The notes: generated by a model not told the origin, from the letters alone. A DNA stretch of 64,000 bases from Tritrichomonas musculus (GCA_039105265.1 JAPFFF010000002.1:2480001-2544000); one strand, 5' to 3'. Counted from the stretch's first letter, positions 43,982 to 54,841 are shown. Numbers and translations are program-made.

Positions 43982-45943
43982 TCAATAAAATAATAATAAT
44001 TCTGCATAAGCTTTATTTGCTCTAGGATAAGGGTCTGTACTTTGTTGAAAAACACCTAAAATTCTTAATGCACTATCCTCATTTAATTCTGAACCATGTT
44101 GTTGATTCCAATATTCTAGTGAATCTTGAAATTCTTTTTCCTTTGCATATTTTTCAAACTTTTCTTTTTCTTTTGTCAATGCCTCTTTTTCTTTAATGAG
44201 TTTATTATATAGGCTTTCTCCATTATCAGTACTATCCAAAATTTTTCCACGAATATCTTGTCTATTATATTTTGCTGGTTCATGAAATTGATTTATTTCA
44301 TCTATGAGAACATATATTTGTAAACCCCATTTGGCTTTTTCTTTAGATGATTCAAATTCATGTTTGACCCAATGAATATCTCTTGCTGCTCCTTGAGATT
44401 TAAAATATTCATTATAAGCATCTAATGCATCTTTAAATGTTTCTTCACCTTTTGAGAAATTAAATCTTTTACTTTTTTCAAACTCTATAACACTTTTTAA
44501 TAATTCTAATCCTTCATCATTTTCATCATAATCATCTTCATTAAAATTCTTTCCTAATAATCTTTTTGCTTCTTCAACTCTTGCTTTTCGTAATAATTCA
44601 TATTTTGCACCATCTGTATTTTTACCCCATTTATCTATTATTTCTGGTAAATTTACTTGATTTGTTTTGAAGACTTTATTATATTCATCAATTGCTTTAT
44701 TCAAGTCAGATGTTTCATAAAATGTGTAAGCATCATTGATTTTCCTTAATAATTGAAGTTGTGCTTCGTCAGTCAATGAACTATTTTTTTCTTTGTCCCA
44801 AGGGTTATCTGGATAATTTCTATTATATGAAATAATTTGATAGTCTAATTCCAATTTATTCTCTGTCTTTTTTAAATCAATAGGATCTTTTATTTTTTTG
44901 GCCCAAATATATCTTTCATACCATTCTGAAACATGTTCTGTTGGGTGATTGGTTTGATAATATCCAAATAATTCATCAAATCTTTTATTTGTTAATGTCT
45001 TCTTGTTTGTCTCAATTTCTTTTATTTTTTTCTTGAAATATTTTCTTTGCTCAAATGCATCATAATTTATATAAGAATTATCTTCTTCTCCAATTTGCTG
45101 CAGGTAATCAAGATATTTTTCTTTATCAGTCCGATTATCGAAAACAGCCTTTGCTCTCTCTAAATCTTTTTCTATATCATGTGTCTTTAACGCTTCATTT
45201 TCCATTAAATTTTCAAAAGTCACATTGTATTGTCTCATTATTTGACCTAGTTGTGATTCAAATAATTCTTTCCTTCTATCATATAAATTGATTTCTTGTT
45301 GCATATCAAAAACTCCTTTCGCGTAATCATTTTTATGATGAGCTAGCATTTCTTGATGACTTCTTTTCTTTTTTACATCTTCAATATTTCGTTTATTATA
45401 TTGAAACCAAGTTAAATAAAAGATAACTGCATCTGAACTATGATTTAATTTTTTAAATAAATCGCTTATAAATATATTAGATTTTGTCTCTTTTTTGAAA
45501 TCCTGAAAGTATTTTAATATTTCTTGATTAAACATTAAACGATTCAAGTCTGTGAGAGTTTTACTTTTTTCATTATTTAATTTGATATATGTCTGTTCAT
45601 CTGTAGATTGAATTAATTTTGAGATTTCATCATCTGTATATCCATTTTGTATTAATTCTTGTTTTAAAATTATTATTCGATATTTATAAACTGCTTCTTT
45701 ATATTTGGGGAATTCATCTTGAATATCTTTTACTGTAATTTTTTTACCAAACACTCTCTCATAATCTTTTATTATGTCTTGCATTACTTCATTATTGAAA
45801 TTCTTATTATTTTCTTCTTTTTCTTTTAATTCTTTCTGCAATATCTCCAAATTATCTTTTGTTTCATTTTTTAATCCATTATATTTTTCATTTGTTGTTT
45901 TCTCAATTTTGGCTATAGTATTCAATGCTTGAAAATGAATCAA
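43982..45943 (-). CDS. giant coiled-coil locus, middle frame
   Basis: A 653-codon frame, strongly helical, rich in Lys, Glu, Asn and Tyr, with repeated W-containing blocks and coiled-coil runs (for example LQKELKEKEENNKNFNNEVM and KEKEALTKEKEKFEKYAKEK). No catalytic motif, membrane segment or signal peptide was recognised. Its limits within the locus are uncertain; the locus looks broken (about two breaks in all). Confidence 0.55.
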   Translation of the reverse strand: MIHFQALNTIAKIEKTTNEKYNGLKNETKDNLEILQKELKEKEENNKNFNNEVMQDIIKDYERVFGKKITVKDIQDEFPKYKEAVYKYRIIILKQELIQNGYTDDEISKLIQSTDEQTYIKLNNEKSKTLTDLNRLMFNQEILKYFQDFKKETKSNIFISDLFKKLNHSSDAVIFYLTWFQYNKRNIEDVKKKRSHQEMLAHHKNDYAKGVFDMQQEINLYDRRKELFESQLGQIMRQYNVTFENLMENEALKTHDIEKDLERAKAVFDNRTDKEKYLDYLQQIGEEDNSYINYDAFEQRKYFKKKIKEIETNKKTLTNKRFDELFGYYQTNHPTEHVSEWYERYIWAKKIKDPIDLKKTENKLELDYQIISYNRNYPDNPWDKEKNSSLTDEAQLQLLRKINDAYTFYETSDLNKAIDEYNKVFKTNQVNLPEIIDKWGKNTDGAKYELLRKARVEEAKRLLGKNFNEDDYDENDEGLELLKSVIEFEKSKRFNFSKGEETFKDALDAYNEYFKSQGAARDIHWVKHEFESSKEKAKWGLQIYVLIDEINQFHEPAKYNRQDIRGKILDSTDNGESLYNKLIKEKEALTKEKEKFEKYAKEKEFQDSLEYWNQQHGSELNEDSALRILGVFQQSTDPYPRANKAYAELLLFY

Positions 45944-48900
45944 ACAATTTTCATAACTTTGATTTCTTTTTTAAGCCAATCTATCTTAGCAGCATCATCC
46001 ATTGCATCTCCTTCAGGATAAGATATACTTTGTTTATTAAATCTATTTCGATAATCATTTTCTTGATTAATTCTTTCTAAAAACTGTATCGCTTTTGTTT
46101 CATCTTGATAAGCTTTTCTAAAAGTACGATAAGTTGAATATCCTGTTGACCCTTTCAAAGATTCAAATGTCTGTTTTAATGTAGAATTCTTTTCCAATTC
46201 ATTATTTTCCCCTATTTCTTTCATTGTATCGAGATAAATTTGTTGGAAATTATCAACGGCAGACTGTGTTTTGTTATTTTTCCATTTATAATCTTCACCA
46301 GTAACTTTTGGATAAATTTGTTTTTCAATGATTGTTGTCATAAATTTATAAATTTCATTTTTGTCCATCTTTGAATATTCTTGAACCCAAGCATCGTTCC
46401 AAACCTTCCACTGTGAAGCTAGAGATATAAAATTTATAACATCCTTACTAGAATTCCACCATATCTTGTTATGATTGAATTTTCCTGCTTCATCTACGAT
46501 TGTCTCAATTTCTGCAAGCTCCTTATCTGTAAGTCTCTCAACTCGACGTTCGACTTCATCAACATTTAACATTTCATTAGCTGCTCCATTATATTGTTGC
46601 ACGGCATTATGATAATGCAACAAGAATTCTGCTTTCATTTTTTTCCTATCACCATTATATTTGAGATGACTATTCTGCCAATCCCAAGGTTGTTCTGAGA
46701 TTTTTTGATTTTGATCCAAATATTTATTTATTTCCTTGATTGCGTTCACTCTTCCGGTGTCGGTTGATTCCCAAGTTTTTTTCATATCTGTTATTGTTGT
46801 TTTTGCATCAGATACATCTTTTCCTATTTCTGCAAGAATATAATTTGCATCTATTGTTTGGTTTTTGTTATTTGCTACTTGTTGAGGTCTATCAAAATAT
46901 TTTTTCAAATCTAATTGCCGATAATATTGATTGTATGTATTTCTAATATAGTCTTCAGAAATTTTTTTTAAAAATGCTACCACTTTAGCTTTCCCTCCTA
47001 ATATCTTTTCCATCTCTGCCCAATTCCATAAACGTACAAGTCCTTGGTCTTGATATCCTTTCCATTTCTCATACTCTGCTTTTGCTTCATTCTCAAAGGT
47101 CATACTTCTCTCTTTAGAAGCTGCTTCATGAATAAGAAAACTAATTCCTCCTACTCCATTCTTGCCTTTCATCTTCCTTAACCAATATATTGCATCTTCA
47201 TTTGAATTAAAAACTGGTTGTCCAATAACATCATTCCACAATTGAACAGCATTATCTAAATCCCATTCCCCTTTATATTCTCCTGTTTGTTTATTATATT
47301 TGGCATTACGATATGATTCTTCATCAATTTTAAAATTTGAGATATCAATTTTAGCACTTTCAGTCATTGCTTTAACATTATTTTCAAAACATTGTTTATT
47401 TGATGAATATTCATTATGACTATTTTTACTTTTTATTATGTATTCTTCAAAATTTTTACTTGTAGCAGCTAGTGGATTAATCTTTTGAAGAACTGAAAAT
47501 TCTCGTTCAACATCAAAATAATCTTTTAATAATCCAGTATTCATTCCGTTATAATATTTGAGGTCGTCTAATATATTTTTCGGAAGAGGTAGAGATTGTT
47601 GAAGTTGTTGTTCTTGATGAATATTATAATTCGGATCCTGTTGTTTAAAATATTTATTTATTTTTTCTAAGACACCATTAATAGATTCATGAAAAAATAA
47701 GTTATTCCACTCTAAATTATATTCAATATCTTTTAAATCTCCTGTTTTATTAAGATGTTTCCTTCCAATATCTTTAAGATGGATATATTGTATTGCATCT
47801 TTAGCATTCTCCACATGACCTGCTAATTCGTCTTCGGTAACAAAATCTGGGAATTCAGTCATTTTTCTTCTTACTTCATCTGTCATTATTTGTGATTTTT
47901 TAGCATCATATTCAGCTATTTTTTTATCCAAAACTTCAATTATTGCTGAATGATCTGAATCGGGAGATGTAAGAAAATCAGAATTTTGGGTAACATATAA
48001 TACATTATAATGAATTACTTTTTTGACTTTTGGATAGATATTTTTGAAAAAATCATACCATTTTGAAACATCCCAGTTATAGAAATTTAGCATCTCGGTG
48101 AAGAAAGATTGTCTCCATATAATTTTGTCTTGTTCTGTTTGGGACGATATCAAATCTTGAATTTCAGGTACTTTTGTCATATATTCACTTTTTATGATAT
48201 CTTTTGCTTTTTGAGCATCACCATTTGTCTTTGTGCTCAAACTTCTTATTCTTTTATTTACATAATCTTGTTCTTCTGGAGTTAATTGATGAGCATCTTT
48301 AATCATTGGAACCTTTTTTATTGCCCCATTTTGGTCTTTAATAGGTAATTCAAGATTAGCATATAATTTTAATAAAAACGGTACCACTTCTTCCCATTCC
48401 TCATTTTTATTTGTCTCTTCAAGGTCTAGTTGTCTTTTGATTTCATCTATTGTAGCATTTGGTCCAAAAGATTTAATTTTTTCATTTATTTGTTCAGTAG
48501 TAATTTCAGGATTGAATTTCTTTAAATAGGCAGTAATCCATTTTTTAACTTGATCATCATTATTTATTTTATCTATTTTTGCTACCTCTTTTTTAGCTTC
48601 TTCTTGAGCAGTATTTATTGCTTTGACCATTTCTGTATTTTCATTACTTTTTGCTTGATTCCAATCATTTAATAATTTTTTTCTTAATGTTGAGTTTTCA
48701 CTCTCAATTCTCATTCTTATTGCTTCAATTTGTTTATCCATCCAAGCTTCTGGACTTCCAGCCTCTTGCCAGTGAAAATAACATTCTTTAATCAAATCTT
48801 TATTTTCATTCAATCTATTTCTTTTGATAGCATTTTGTGTGTCCTTGATATACTGTCGAATTTCCAAAGGTTGGTTTGAATAATTTTCCATATCAAATTG

Positions 48901-49971
48901 TTCAAAAAGTTCCAAATTAAGTTGATTTAGAACAATATGGAATGCGTCATCCTCCTCCATTCTTGTATTAAAAATGATATTCTTCATTACAAGAATATCT
49001 TGTATATCTGCAAATAATTTTCCATGTTTAAAGTATTCTTCGGAAATATTCGATGCTATAAACACTTCTCCTGCATCTTGGATTTTTAATGCTGCATTTT
49101 CTAAACAAGTTTTATGCACTGACTTTTTATATTGTGCAGCTCCTCCTCTGTTATTTAAAAAGTAATCGCTATTTAAATCAAGATTTAAAGCATTTATGAA
49201 AGATTCGAACTCACTTGCTTCTAGAACAGGATTTTCACAAACTCGAAAATCATACAAACCTGCATTCCATTCACAAGTTGGCAAAATATCTAAATTAAAT
49301 CTTTTCCAAATAGTTAAACCTGCATCTGAATCAATCAGACGTCCTAAATTTACAACATAATCTGTTCCAATATTTTCTAGCATACTCTCTATAAACTTCC
49401 AATAAGTGAAATTTAAATTCAAATTTCCATCAATTAACTTATACTCTGATTTCCAAAAAGGAGCTAAGTGATTTTCAAAAAATTCTCTTTTTCGATTCTT
49501 TTTCTTCCAAATCATGAACCATATTTCAGCTTCATCTCTCAGAAAACCAACATCACTGTATGGATCTGAACCTTGTGGAGGAAAACTATTTTCTGGCATA
49601 TTTAATAAACAACAATATCTCTGCTTTTGAAGATTGAAAACATAAGCATTTATATCTGTCGGTATACGAAAAACATTATCTATTTCTCTACCAATACCCG
49701 TTGGTTGTAATTGAGGCTGTGTAACCCTTGATGTTGTATACATTTCACTTAATGCTCTCATATAATAATATTTCATAAAATTAGGATTATTAGGGTTGTC
49801 AATAACAATTTTAATTTCTGCATACCAATTTGGAATAGTTTGAATGAGGAAATTTCGAAATTTTTCGATAAAATTGAATGATACTTCGAACGTATTCATT
49901 TGGGAAAGAGCAATATTGTATGATAAATCTACTTGCTGAGCTGGTTGTTGCTGATTTTCACCCGACATCAT
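45940..49971 (-). CDS. giant coiled-coil locus, N-terminal frame
   Basis: About 1,343 residues from the first ATG in the frame (49971), beginning MMSGENQQQPAQQVDLSYN. The first 330 residues are more globular, with conserved-looking aromatic positions (YYYMRALSEMY, RYCCLLNMPENSFPPQGSD). The rest is long helix with many Trp, Lys and Glu. No family was recognised. This is the outermost gene of element C on this side, followed only by AT-rich DNA, so it occupies the end-gene place held by the 208-codon gene in A and B. The locus looks broken (about two breaks in all). Confidence 0.55.
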   Translation of the reverse strand: MMSGENQQQPAQQVDLSYNIALSQMNTFEVSFNFIEKFRNFLIQTIPNWYAEIKIVIDNPNNPNFMKYYYMRALSEMYTTSRVTQPQLQPTGIGREIDNVFRIPTDINAYVFNLQKQRYCCLLNMPENSFPPQGSDPYSDVGFLRDEAEIWFMIWKKKNRKREFFENHLAPFWKSEYKLIDGNLNLNFTYWKFIESMLENIGTDYVVNLGRLIDSDAGLTIWKRFNLDILPTCEWNAGLYDFRVCENPVLEASEFESFINALNLDLNSDYFLNNRGGAAQYKKSVHKTCLENAALKIQDAGEVFIASNISEEYFKHGKLFADIQDILVMKNIIFNTRMEEDDAFHIVLNQLNLELFEQFDMENYSNQPLEIRQYIKDTQNAIKRNRLNENKDLIKECYFHWQEAGSPEAWMDKQIEAIRMRIESENSTLRKKLLNDWNQAKSNENTEMVKAINTAQEEAKKEVAKIDKINNDDQVKKWITAYLKKFNPEITTEQINEKIKSFGPNATIDEIKRQLDLEETNKNEEWEEVVPFLLKLYANLELPIKDQNGAIKKVPMIKDAHQLTPEEQDYVNKRIRSLSTKTNGDAQKAKDIIKSEYMTKVPEIQDLISSQTEQDKIIWRQSFFTEMLNFYNWDVSKWYDFFKNIYPKVKKVIHYNVLYVTQNSDFLTSPDSDHSAIIEVLDKKIAEYDAKKSQIMTDEVRRKMTEFPDFVTEDELAGHVENAKDAIQYIHLKDIGRKHLNKTGDLKDIEYNLEWNNLFFHESINGVLEKINKYFKQQDPNYNIHQEQQLQQSLPLPKNILDDLKYYNGMNTGLLKDYFDVEREFSVLQKINPLAATSKNFEEYIIKSKNSHNEYSSNKQCFENNVKAMTESAKIDISNFKIDEESYRNAKYNKQTGEYKGEWDLDNAVQLWNDVIGQPVFNSNEDAIYWLRKMKGKNGVGGISFLIHEAASKERSMTFENEAKAEYEKWKGYQDQGLVRLWNWAEMEKILGGKAKVVAFLKKISEDYIRNTYNQYYRQLDLKKYFDRPQQVANNKNQTIDANYILAEIGKDVSDAKTTITDMKKTWESTDTGRVNAIKEINKYLDQNQKISEQPWDWQNSHLKYNGDRKKMKAEFLLHYHNAVQQYNGAANEMLNVDEVERRVERLTDKELAEIETIVDEAGKFNHNKIWWNSSKDVINFISLASQWKVWNDAWVQEYSKMDKNEIYKFMTTIIEKQIYPKVTGEDYKWKNNKTQSAVDNFQQIYLDTMKEIGENNELEKNSTLKQTFESLKGSTGYSTYRTFRKAYQDETKAIQFLERINQENDYRNRFNKQSISYPEGDAMDDAAKIDWLKKEIKVMKIV

Positions 49972-51790
49972 GATGTATTTTTTCTTGAGAAATAAAAAAA
50001 TAACATGTTGAACCTTATTAATGACCTTTAGAAAACAAAACAAAACATTCTATGTGTTCTCTCAAAAAAAAAAAAGAATTAAGTACACCCCATGAGGACC
50101 CATAAATATGGTCCATCAATGAGTCTCACGAGTGAATTCTATGTTTGATGATTATGTAAATTCATGATCAAAAAATAGTATTTGAGCAAGTGTTTACAAA
50201 AGAAATTCTATTTTAATGTCATTGCAGGCTTTACAATGCGTTTTCTAGCGAATTTGTGCAAAGATCTATGATAATTTTCACAAAAGATTAGGTAAATTGT
50301 ATTTTTTTGAGGATTTTTTCCTTACAAAATATGGATTAATGATAGATACAACATTAACCATATGCAAAAATATATGTTTTTATATAAAAAAGATTCTTTT
50401 TTTCTTTGTTTTTTTATTATTTTCCCCTTTTTCCCCTTTAGAAATTCAATTTTTTTCAATATATCTCACAAAAAAAATCATTCATGCTGGGACAAAATTG
50501 AATACTTTTCAGTATATATTTAAAAAGTTTGTCCCAAGCTTTTTGAATTCGACTTTAAATAAAAATTTTGAATTAATAATTGAATAAAATGCTAGTTTTT
50601 GAAAAAATTATTTTGATAATATCTGAATTTTGAAAATATATTATATTTATTAACAAATACTTATTATTTGGATAATATATTAGTTGTATCATCATATTAA
50701 TGATAATATATTTATTATATATAATATAAATTATATATATATTATTATAAAATATTAATTTACATTTTTACTCAGTTTATATGTATATCACAATTGAGAA
50801 TTAATTATAATAACGTATTAATTCAATTTTATTTTTCATAAATAAATTTATCTTACATGATATTTAATTAATTACTTTTTAATTAATTTAAAATATGTAA
50901 AATAAATTATAAAAAAAGAATATATGACATAAATGTTACAAAATATTTATATATTTGGATATTTACAAATTCCCAAAATCTCTTTGAATGGTGGAAATTA
51001 GATAAGAACTCAAAAATATTTTCCCCTTTCAAAAGTTAAACTTTTTCTGTTTTTATTTTTTTTAGTGAAATATCTCTATTTTGGCTAATAGAATCGGCTT
51101 CATATTTAAAATTGCATCATGTTATTGATAATGCCAATATTATTTAATAATAATTTTTTATAATTTTAGAATTTGATAACCGCCAAAGGTCGAACCCTTT
51201 TGTTTTCAATATTTGACTTTTGAGATTTATTTTTTGAGACATGTGATATAAAAATAAATGATAAAATAATTTTATAATTTGTGGTGAACGTTTATTTATA
51301 AAAATTTTTTTTCGATTTATGTGAGTATTCAAATTATCAGACATTTCGGAAATAACGGATTTTTTAAAATTTTATAATTTGTGAGAGTATTTAATTAATG
51401 AATTTTTGCAAATAACGGATTTTAAAAAAATTTTATAAAATTTCCAAAATAATAACCGTAAAATCACATTAAATTAATGCATTTTTTCATTCAATTAATG
51501 CATTTTTGCAACTTTTATGAATTGAATGACTTCTCAATTAATGCTAGGCTTTTGTGTCCAAACGTATTTATATTCAAAAAGTTTGGAATGGATACATAAA
51601 AGTATCCAATAATTTTTGAGAACTTGATACTATCCAAAAAGTCCAATTTTGGATGCTTTGTATCAATTTTGGACCGCTCTCAAATTTTCAATATTAAAAT
51701 TGAATATAATAAACCAAATATATATAGAATTTCTTATCACATATAAAATAAGATTTTAAACTTTTTGTATCATTATTTGTTCGCTATCAT
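49972..51790. other. AT-rich non-coding stretch between C and B
   Basis: About 1.8 kb of extremely AT-rich sequence without a credible gene. Two short direct repeats around aaataacggattt occur near 51350 and 51410, and attaatgcatttttt recurs near 51475 and 51497. The right end of element C, if present, should lie here, but I could not find a terminal repeat. B inserted at 51791 next to ctatcat. Confidence 0.6.
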
Positions 51791-52152
51791 AGTAGTATAC
51801 GTTTGCGGTGATTTCAGACCTCCGGTCTTCAATCCCCTCAAACACCCCTAATTTTGGCACTTTTTTGGTCTCCAACTACCCAATTTTAGCCCTTTTTTGA
51901 CCTCCAGAGTGTTGTCAGAAAACCCCCTATCACTATAGGGCATTTTGCATTCACCTTTTTGTGTCAATAAATTGCCTAAATTAAGGTCTTTCAATGGATG
52001 GAAAGTGGTGATATGAACATAATTTTGATAAAATTTTTGTATGATATGTGATATGAAAAAAGGTATAAATAAAATTTTTGTATACAATTTATGATTTTTA
52101 AAATTATTGAAATCAACTTTTTTGAAACTTTTTCTGAAACAAATAATTTTTT
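51791..52152 (+). repeat. terminal inverted repeat, left end of B
   Basis: The third copy of the 362-bp Maverick end, starting agtagtatacg, matching the right end of A (inverted) with a handful of differences. The partner end lies outside the window, so the target duplication cannot be read. Confidence 0.92.
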
Positions 52153-52159
52153 ATCCCCA

Positions 52160-52717
52160 ATGAAAATGACCATCAACGATGCTCAGAGCTTGCGCATGAC
52201 AACCCCAAAGCCACTTTACTTGTCTGTCAATAAATTGTGTGATAAATTGGAAGAATATATTGAGGCCCACAAAGAGAAGGACCCCGCCATCGATTCAGCC
52301 TACGAATTCTACATCATCATCGACAAAGAGTATCTCTTTCCGGACAAATTTAACGCCAATAGAATAGTTTGCAGGCCCTTAGTCGTCTCAATTTATAAAA
52401 ATCAACAGTTTCTATACAAAGAATTGTGTGAATTATTTGACTGCGAAAAGGTATATCTATGCTTTAACAAGAAGGGAAGCCACTACTCAATCGACACAGC
52501 AAAGAACGGAAAAAACAAGATGCAGGACGTAGTTATTGTAAGGGAACCAAAGAAATTTACAACTAAGGATGGTAAAGAGATTGAATATCATCAGATGTTT
52601 CAATATGACGCAGGCTTTTTGATCGAAGAAATAGATACTAGAATTAAGTCGAAACATCCTAATTGTGCCGATCTAAGCAAGGATTATGGTAGATTTATCA
52701 AGGAATGTGGCATATAA
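52160..52717 (+). CDS. end gene next to terminal repeat, element B copy
   Basis: About 185 residues from ATG 52160, seven bases beyond the terminal repeat; it is almost the same as 32058-32615 in A. Mixed alpha/beta protein with no recognised family. The high conservation between copies, including the start region, supports a working gene. It reads away from the element end into the capsid block. Confidence 0.65.
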   Translation: MKMTINDAQSLRMTTPKPLYLSVNKLCDKLEEYIEAHKEKDPAIDSAYEFYIIIDKEYLFPDKFNANRIVCRPLVVSIYKNQQFLYKELCELFDCEKVYLCFNKKGSHYSIDTAKNGKNKMQDVVIVREPKKFTTKDGKEIEYHQMFQYDAGFLIEEIDTRIKSKHPNCADLSKDYGRFIKECGI

Positions 52718-52744
52718 ACAGACTGTTATTTTTTTGTAAATCAA

Positions 52745-54796
52745 ATGAGTAAATCGTCAATAAAACTTACTGCTGGACAAGTAATGCAAGGCAATAACAC
52801 GCAAAAATTATTAGGATATTGTAATAGACTCAACAATGAACTGGGATTCAATATCACTACTACGAATGCTCAGGGAGGATTACTGTCGGATAGAACATAT
52901 GCCCAATATTTATCGAATGTTCTAAATGAATTCAATTTTGGTCTTCAAGCAAATGTCGTCAATAGTAATACAATAAATAGATTCATTGAAAGGTTTCAAG
53001 AAGAACATCCTATTGAAAGGGACTTGACTTATAGCGAAGATTTGGTGGATATAAGTGATTATAGATTCAGTTCTTGGATTCAAAATACTGCCCCATTTTA
53101 TAATGAATTATCCGAGAGAGTCGACAGAAGAACCCTTGCTTCGTATAACAATAAAGCTTTTCCAAGACGTATTATTCGTACTGCTATAAATTTACTCAAC
53201 TCTCATAATTTTGCCGCAAATGACAACATCGATCATAGATATGTTAGACGTATCAATCTTGAAAGTCTTCAACATTTTGTCGATAGAGTATATTCACAGA
53301 GTGAAGTTGCTTCTAGCGATAATAACGTTATTCCTCTTCCTTCTGTCCCTCCATCAAGTCCTCCAGAAACTTCACATAGGGAACCTCAAGAGTATTCTGG
53401 ATTTTTCTTTAGACTTGGAGCAGGAGAGACTTTTCCAGAATTAAATCCCTTAAACAAATTGAGAAGACCTCCTTCAACACCTCAAACGCCTTCACTAACG
53501 GAGTTAGGGTCAGCAGAGCTGTCAACACCTCAAAATAACAACAATAATAATACAATTTTATTTCAAAATCAAATGGCACAACAAGTAAATTTACAGCAAT
53601 TAGTCGATTATTACAATTCTTTTGCTCAAAATCCTGTAGATATCAATGCAATAGCAAACAATGTCGAAGAAATTCAAAGAATAGCGATTGAATCACTAAG
53701 GCATTCACGACAAAGAGTCGGTAGAGTTGGTGGACCAAAACAAGGAATGAATGCATTATGGGATATCGTTCTTGACAATAAAAAAGACATCAAAAGAAGA
53801 AGGAAGGCAATGACCTTTACTGGAGCTCAATATATTGTTAATAAAAGAAACGCAGCAAATCCTAATAGCGCCCCATGGTCTGTATCAGATGAAGATGTCA
53901 ACGGAGATAATATTCCAGATATTATTATTAAAAATGGCAGCAACCATCCAATATACATTAATGGATACACAACAGCAAAGTCCGATTGGCCTGCACGATT
54001 TAATTTCTATACAGATTATGACGCAGCTGCTAGAAAACAATATAGGAATGAACATGGCGGAAAATCAATCACGGTTCCAATATATCTCAAGGAGAAATTG
54101 AATTATTCTTATAATAATGACCTCAATGGAAATCCACATCATTTAGGTGAAATGACAGGCTACACAATGCCTGAATCGTGGAGAGATTACAAGTTAGATG
54201 GGTACAGTTTCGTTAAGGAGAAGCGAAAGAATGCCTTTGCTAGATTCCGCGATTATGTTGTTAGTCATGTTGTTGAAGATGTTATTAACCATCTTAGGAC
54301 TCAAAACATACTCGATATCACTCCTAAATTCAAGGCAAGACTAATCATGATGGCAACGTCAAAGTTATGGAAACACTATATACTTAATACTGTTGCTCAA
54401 AAACGTCATTTCACTTCAACAGAATCAGAAGAGTTCAAGAAATGGTGTAAGAAGAGTGAAGGAAAACGAATGATTGATGCAGAAGTTTCAAGCCTTTTAT
54501 TACATGTTCTTCATACTAACGGAAATCATTGGACTGCTGAACAAAGAGCACAACTCAGAAATAAGATTTATAATGATTTCGGACATGCTATGGTCGCATC
54601 AGCTCAAGAAGTCAATGAACGTGAAAGAGAAAATTTGATACATGACCAATATACTGGACAAGAAAGGCGGGGCATGCAGTACGACCATCGAAATGATGAT
54701 GAAGGAGGTGAATGGCATGATGGTATCACACCAGAATATAATCAAGAACGTAATGGTGAATGGGACGCAGAAGATGATAGAGCATTCTTGGATTAA
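52745..54796 (+). CDS. 683-aa minor virion-type protein
   Basis: A single whole frame. Residues 1-185 are helical. Residues about 190-265 form a Pro/Ser/Thr-rich linker, longer than in A, ending in an Asn run. A coiled coil follows at about 275-325. A Ca-loop-like DVNGDNIPD lies at about 384-392, then a beta region, a helical domain (about 490-620) and an acidic tail. It sits between the end gene and the packaging ATPase. No family was recognised. Candidates are a penton-base, portal-like or peripentonal protein. It follows the end gene by 27 bases, and its start has the tcaaATG context. Confidence 0.65.
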   Translation: MSKSSIKLTAGQVMQGNNTQKLLGYCNRLNNELGFNITTTNAQGGLLSDRTYAQYLSNVLNEFNFGLQANVVNSNTINRFIERFQEEHPIERDLTYSEDLVDISDYRFSSWIQNTAPFYNELSERVDRRTLASYNNKAFPRRIIRTAINLLNSHNFAANDNIDHRYVRRINLESLQHFVDRVYSQSEVASSDNNVIPLPSVPPSSPPETSHREPQEYSGFFFRLGAGETFPELNPLNKLRRPPSTPQTPSLTELGSAELSTPQNNNNNNTILFQNQMAQQVNLQQLVDYYNSFAQNPVDINAIANNVEEIQRIAIESLRHSRQRVGRVGGPKQGMNALWDIVLDNKKDIKRRRKAMTFTGAQYIVNKRNAANPNSAPWSVSDEDVNGDNIPDIIIKNGSNHPIYINGYTTAKSDWPARFNFYTDYDAAARKQYRNEHGGKSITVPIYLKEKLNYSYNNDLNGNPHHLGEMTGYTMPESWRDYKLDGYSFVKEKRKNAFARFRDYVVSHVVEDVINHLRTQNILDITPKFKARLIMMATSKLWKHYILNTVAQKRHFTSTESEEFKKWCKKSEGKRMIDAEVSSLLLHVLHTNGNHWTAEQRAQLRNKIYNDFGHAMVASAQEVNERERENLIHDQYTGQERRGMQYDHRNDDEGGEWHDGITPEYNQERNGEWDAEDDRAFLD

Positions 54797-54841
54797 ACAT
54801 ATCACTCCTAAACATTTTTTTTGCAGTCTTTTGAGAAGTAA

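Larger units (their letters stand above)
145..49971. mobile_element. element C: large helicase-bearing Maverick relative
   Basis: Everything outside A (16212-32984) in this span shares one AT-rich style and one gene logic. Capsid-side genes are homologous to, and in the same order as, those of A and B: ATPase 39361, coiled coil 37807, VI-like 37337, capsid 35292 and 33524, beta protein 15302, fibres, and the 6859 family. Added to these are an SF3 helicase, a caspase-like gene, a very long coiled-coil locus and extra fibres. No terminal repeats, polymerase or integrase were seen; they may lie left of the window or be absent. Minimum size without A is about 33 kb, above the 15-20 kb usual for Mavericks. 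It is broken, with about five breaks plus the A insertion. The age is moderate, since most frames are still long. Confidence 0.7.

Noticed and set aside
49972-51790. Right terminal repeat of element C
   Set aside because: No inverted match to the left 144 bases or to 3037-4125 was found by eye, so the end of C is left open.
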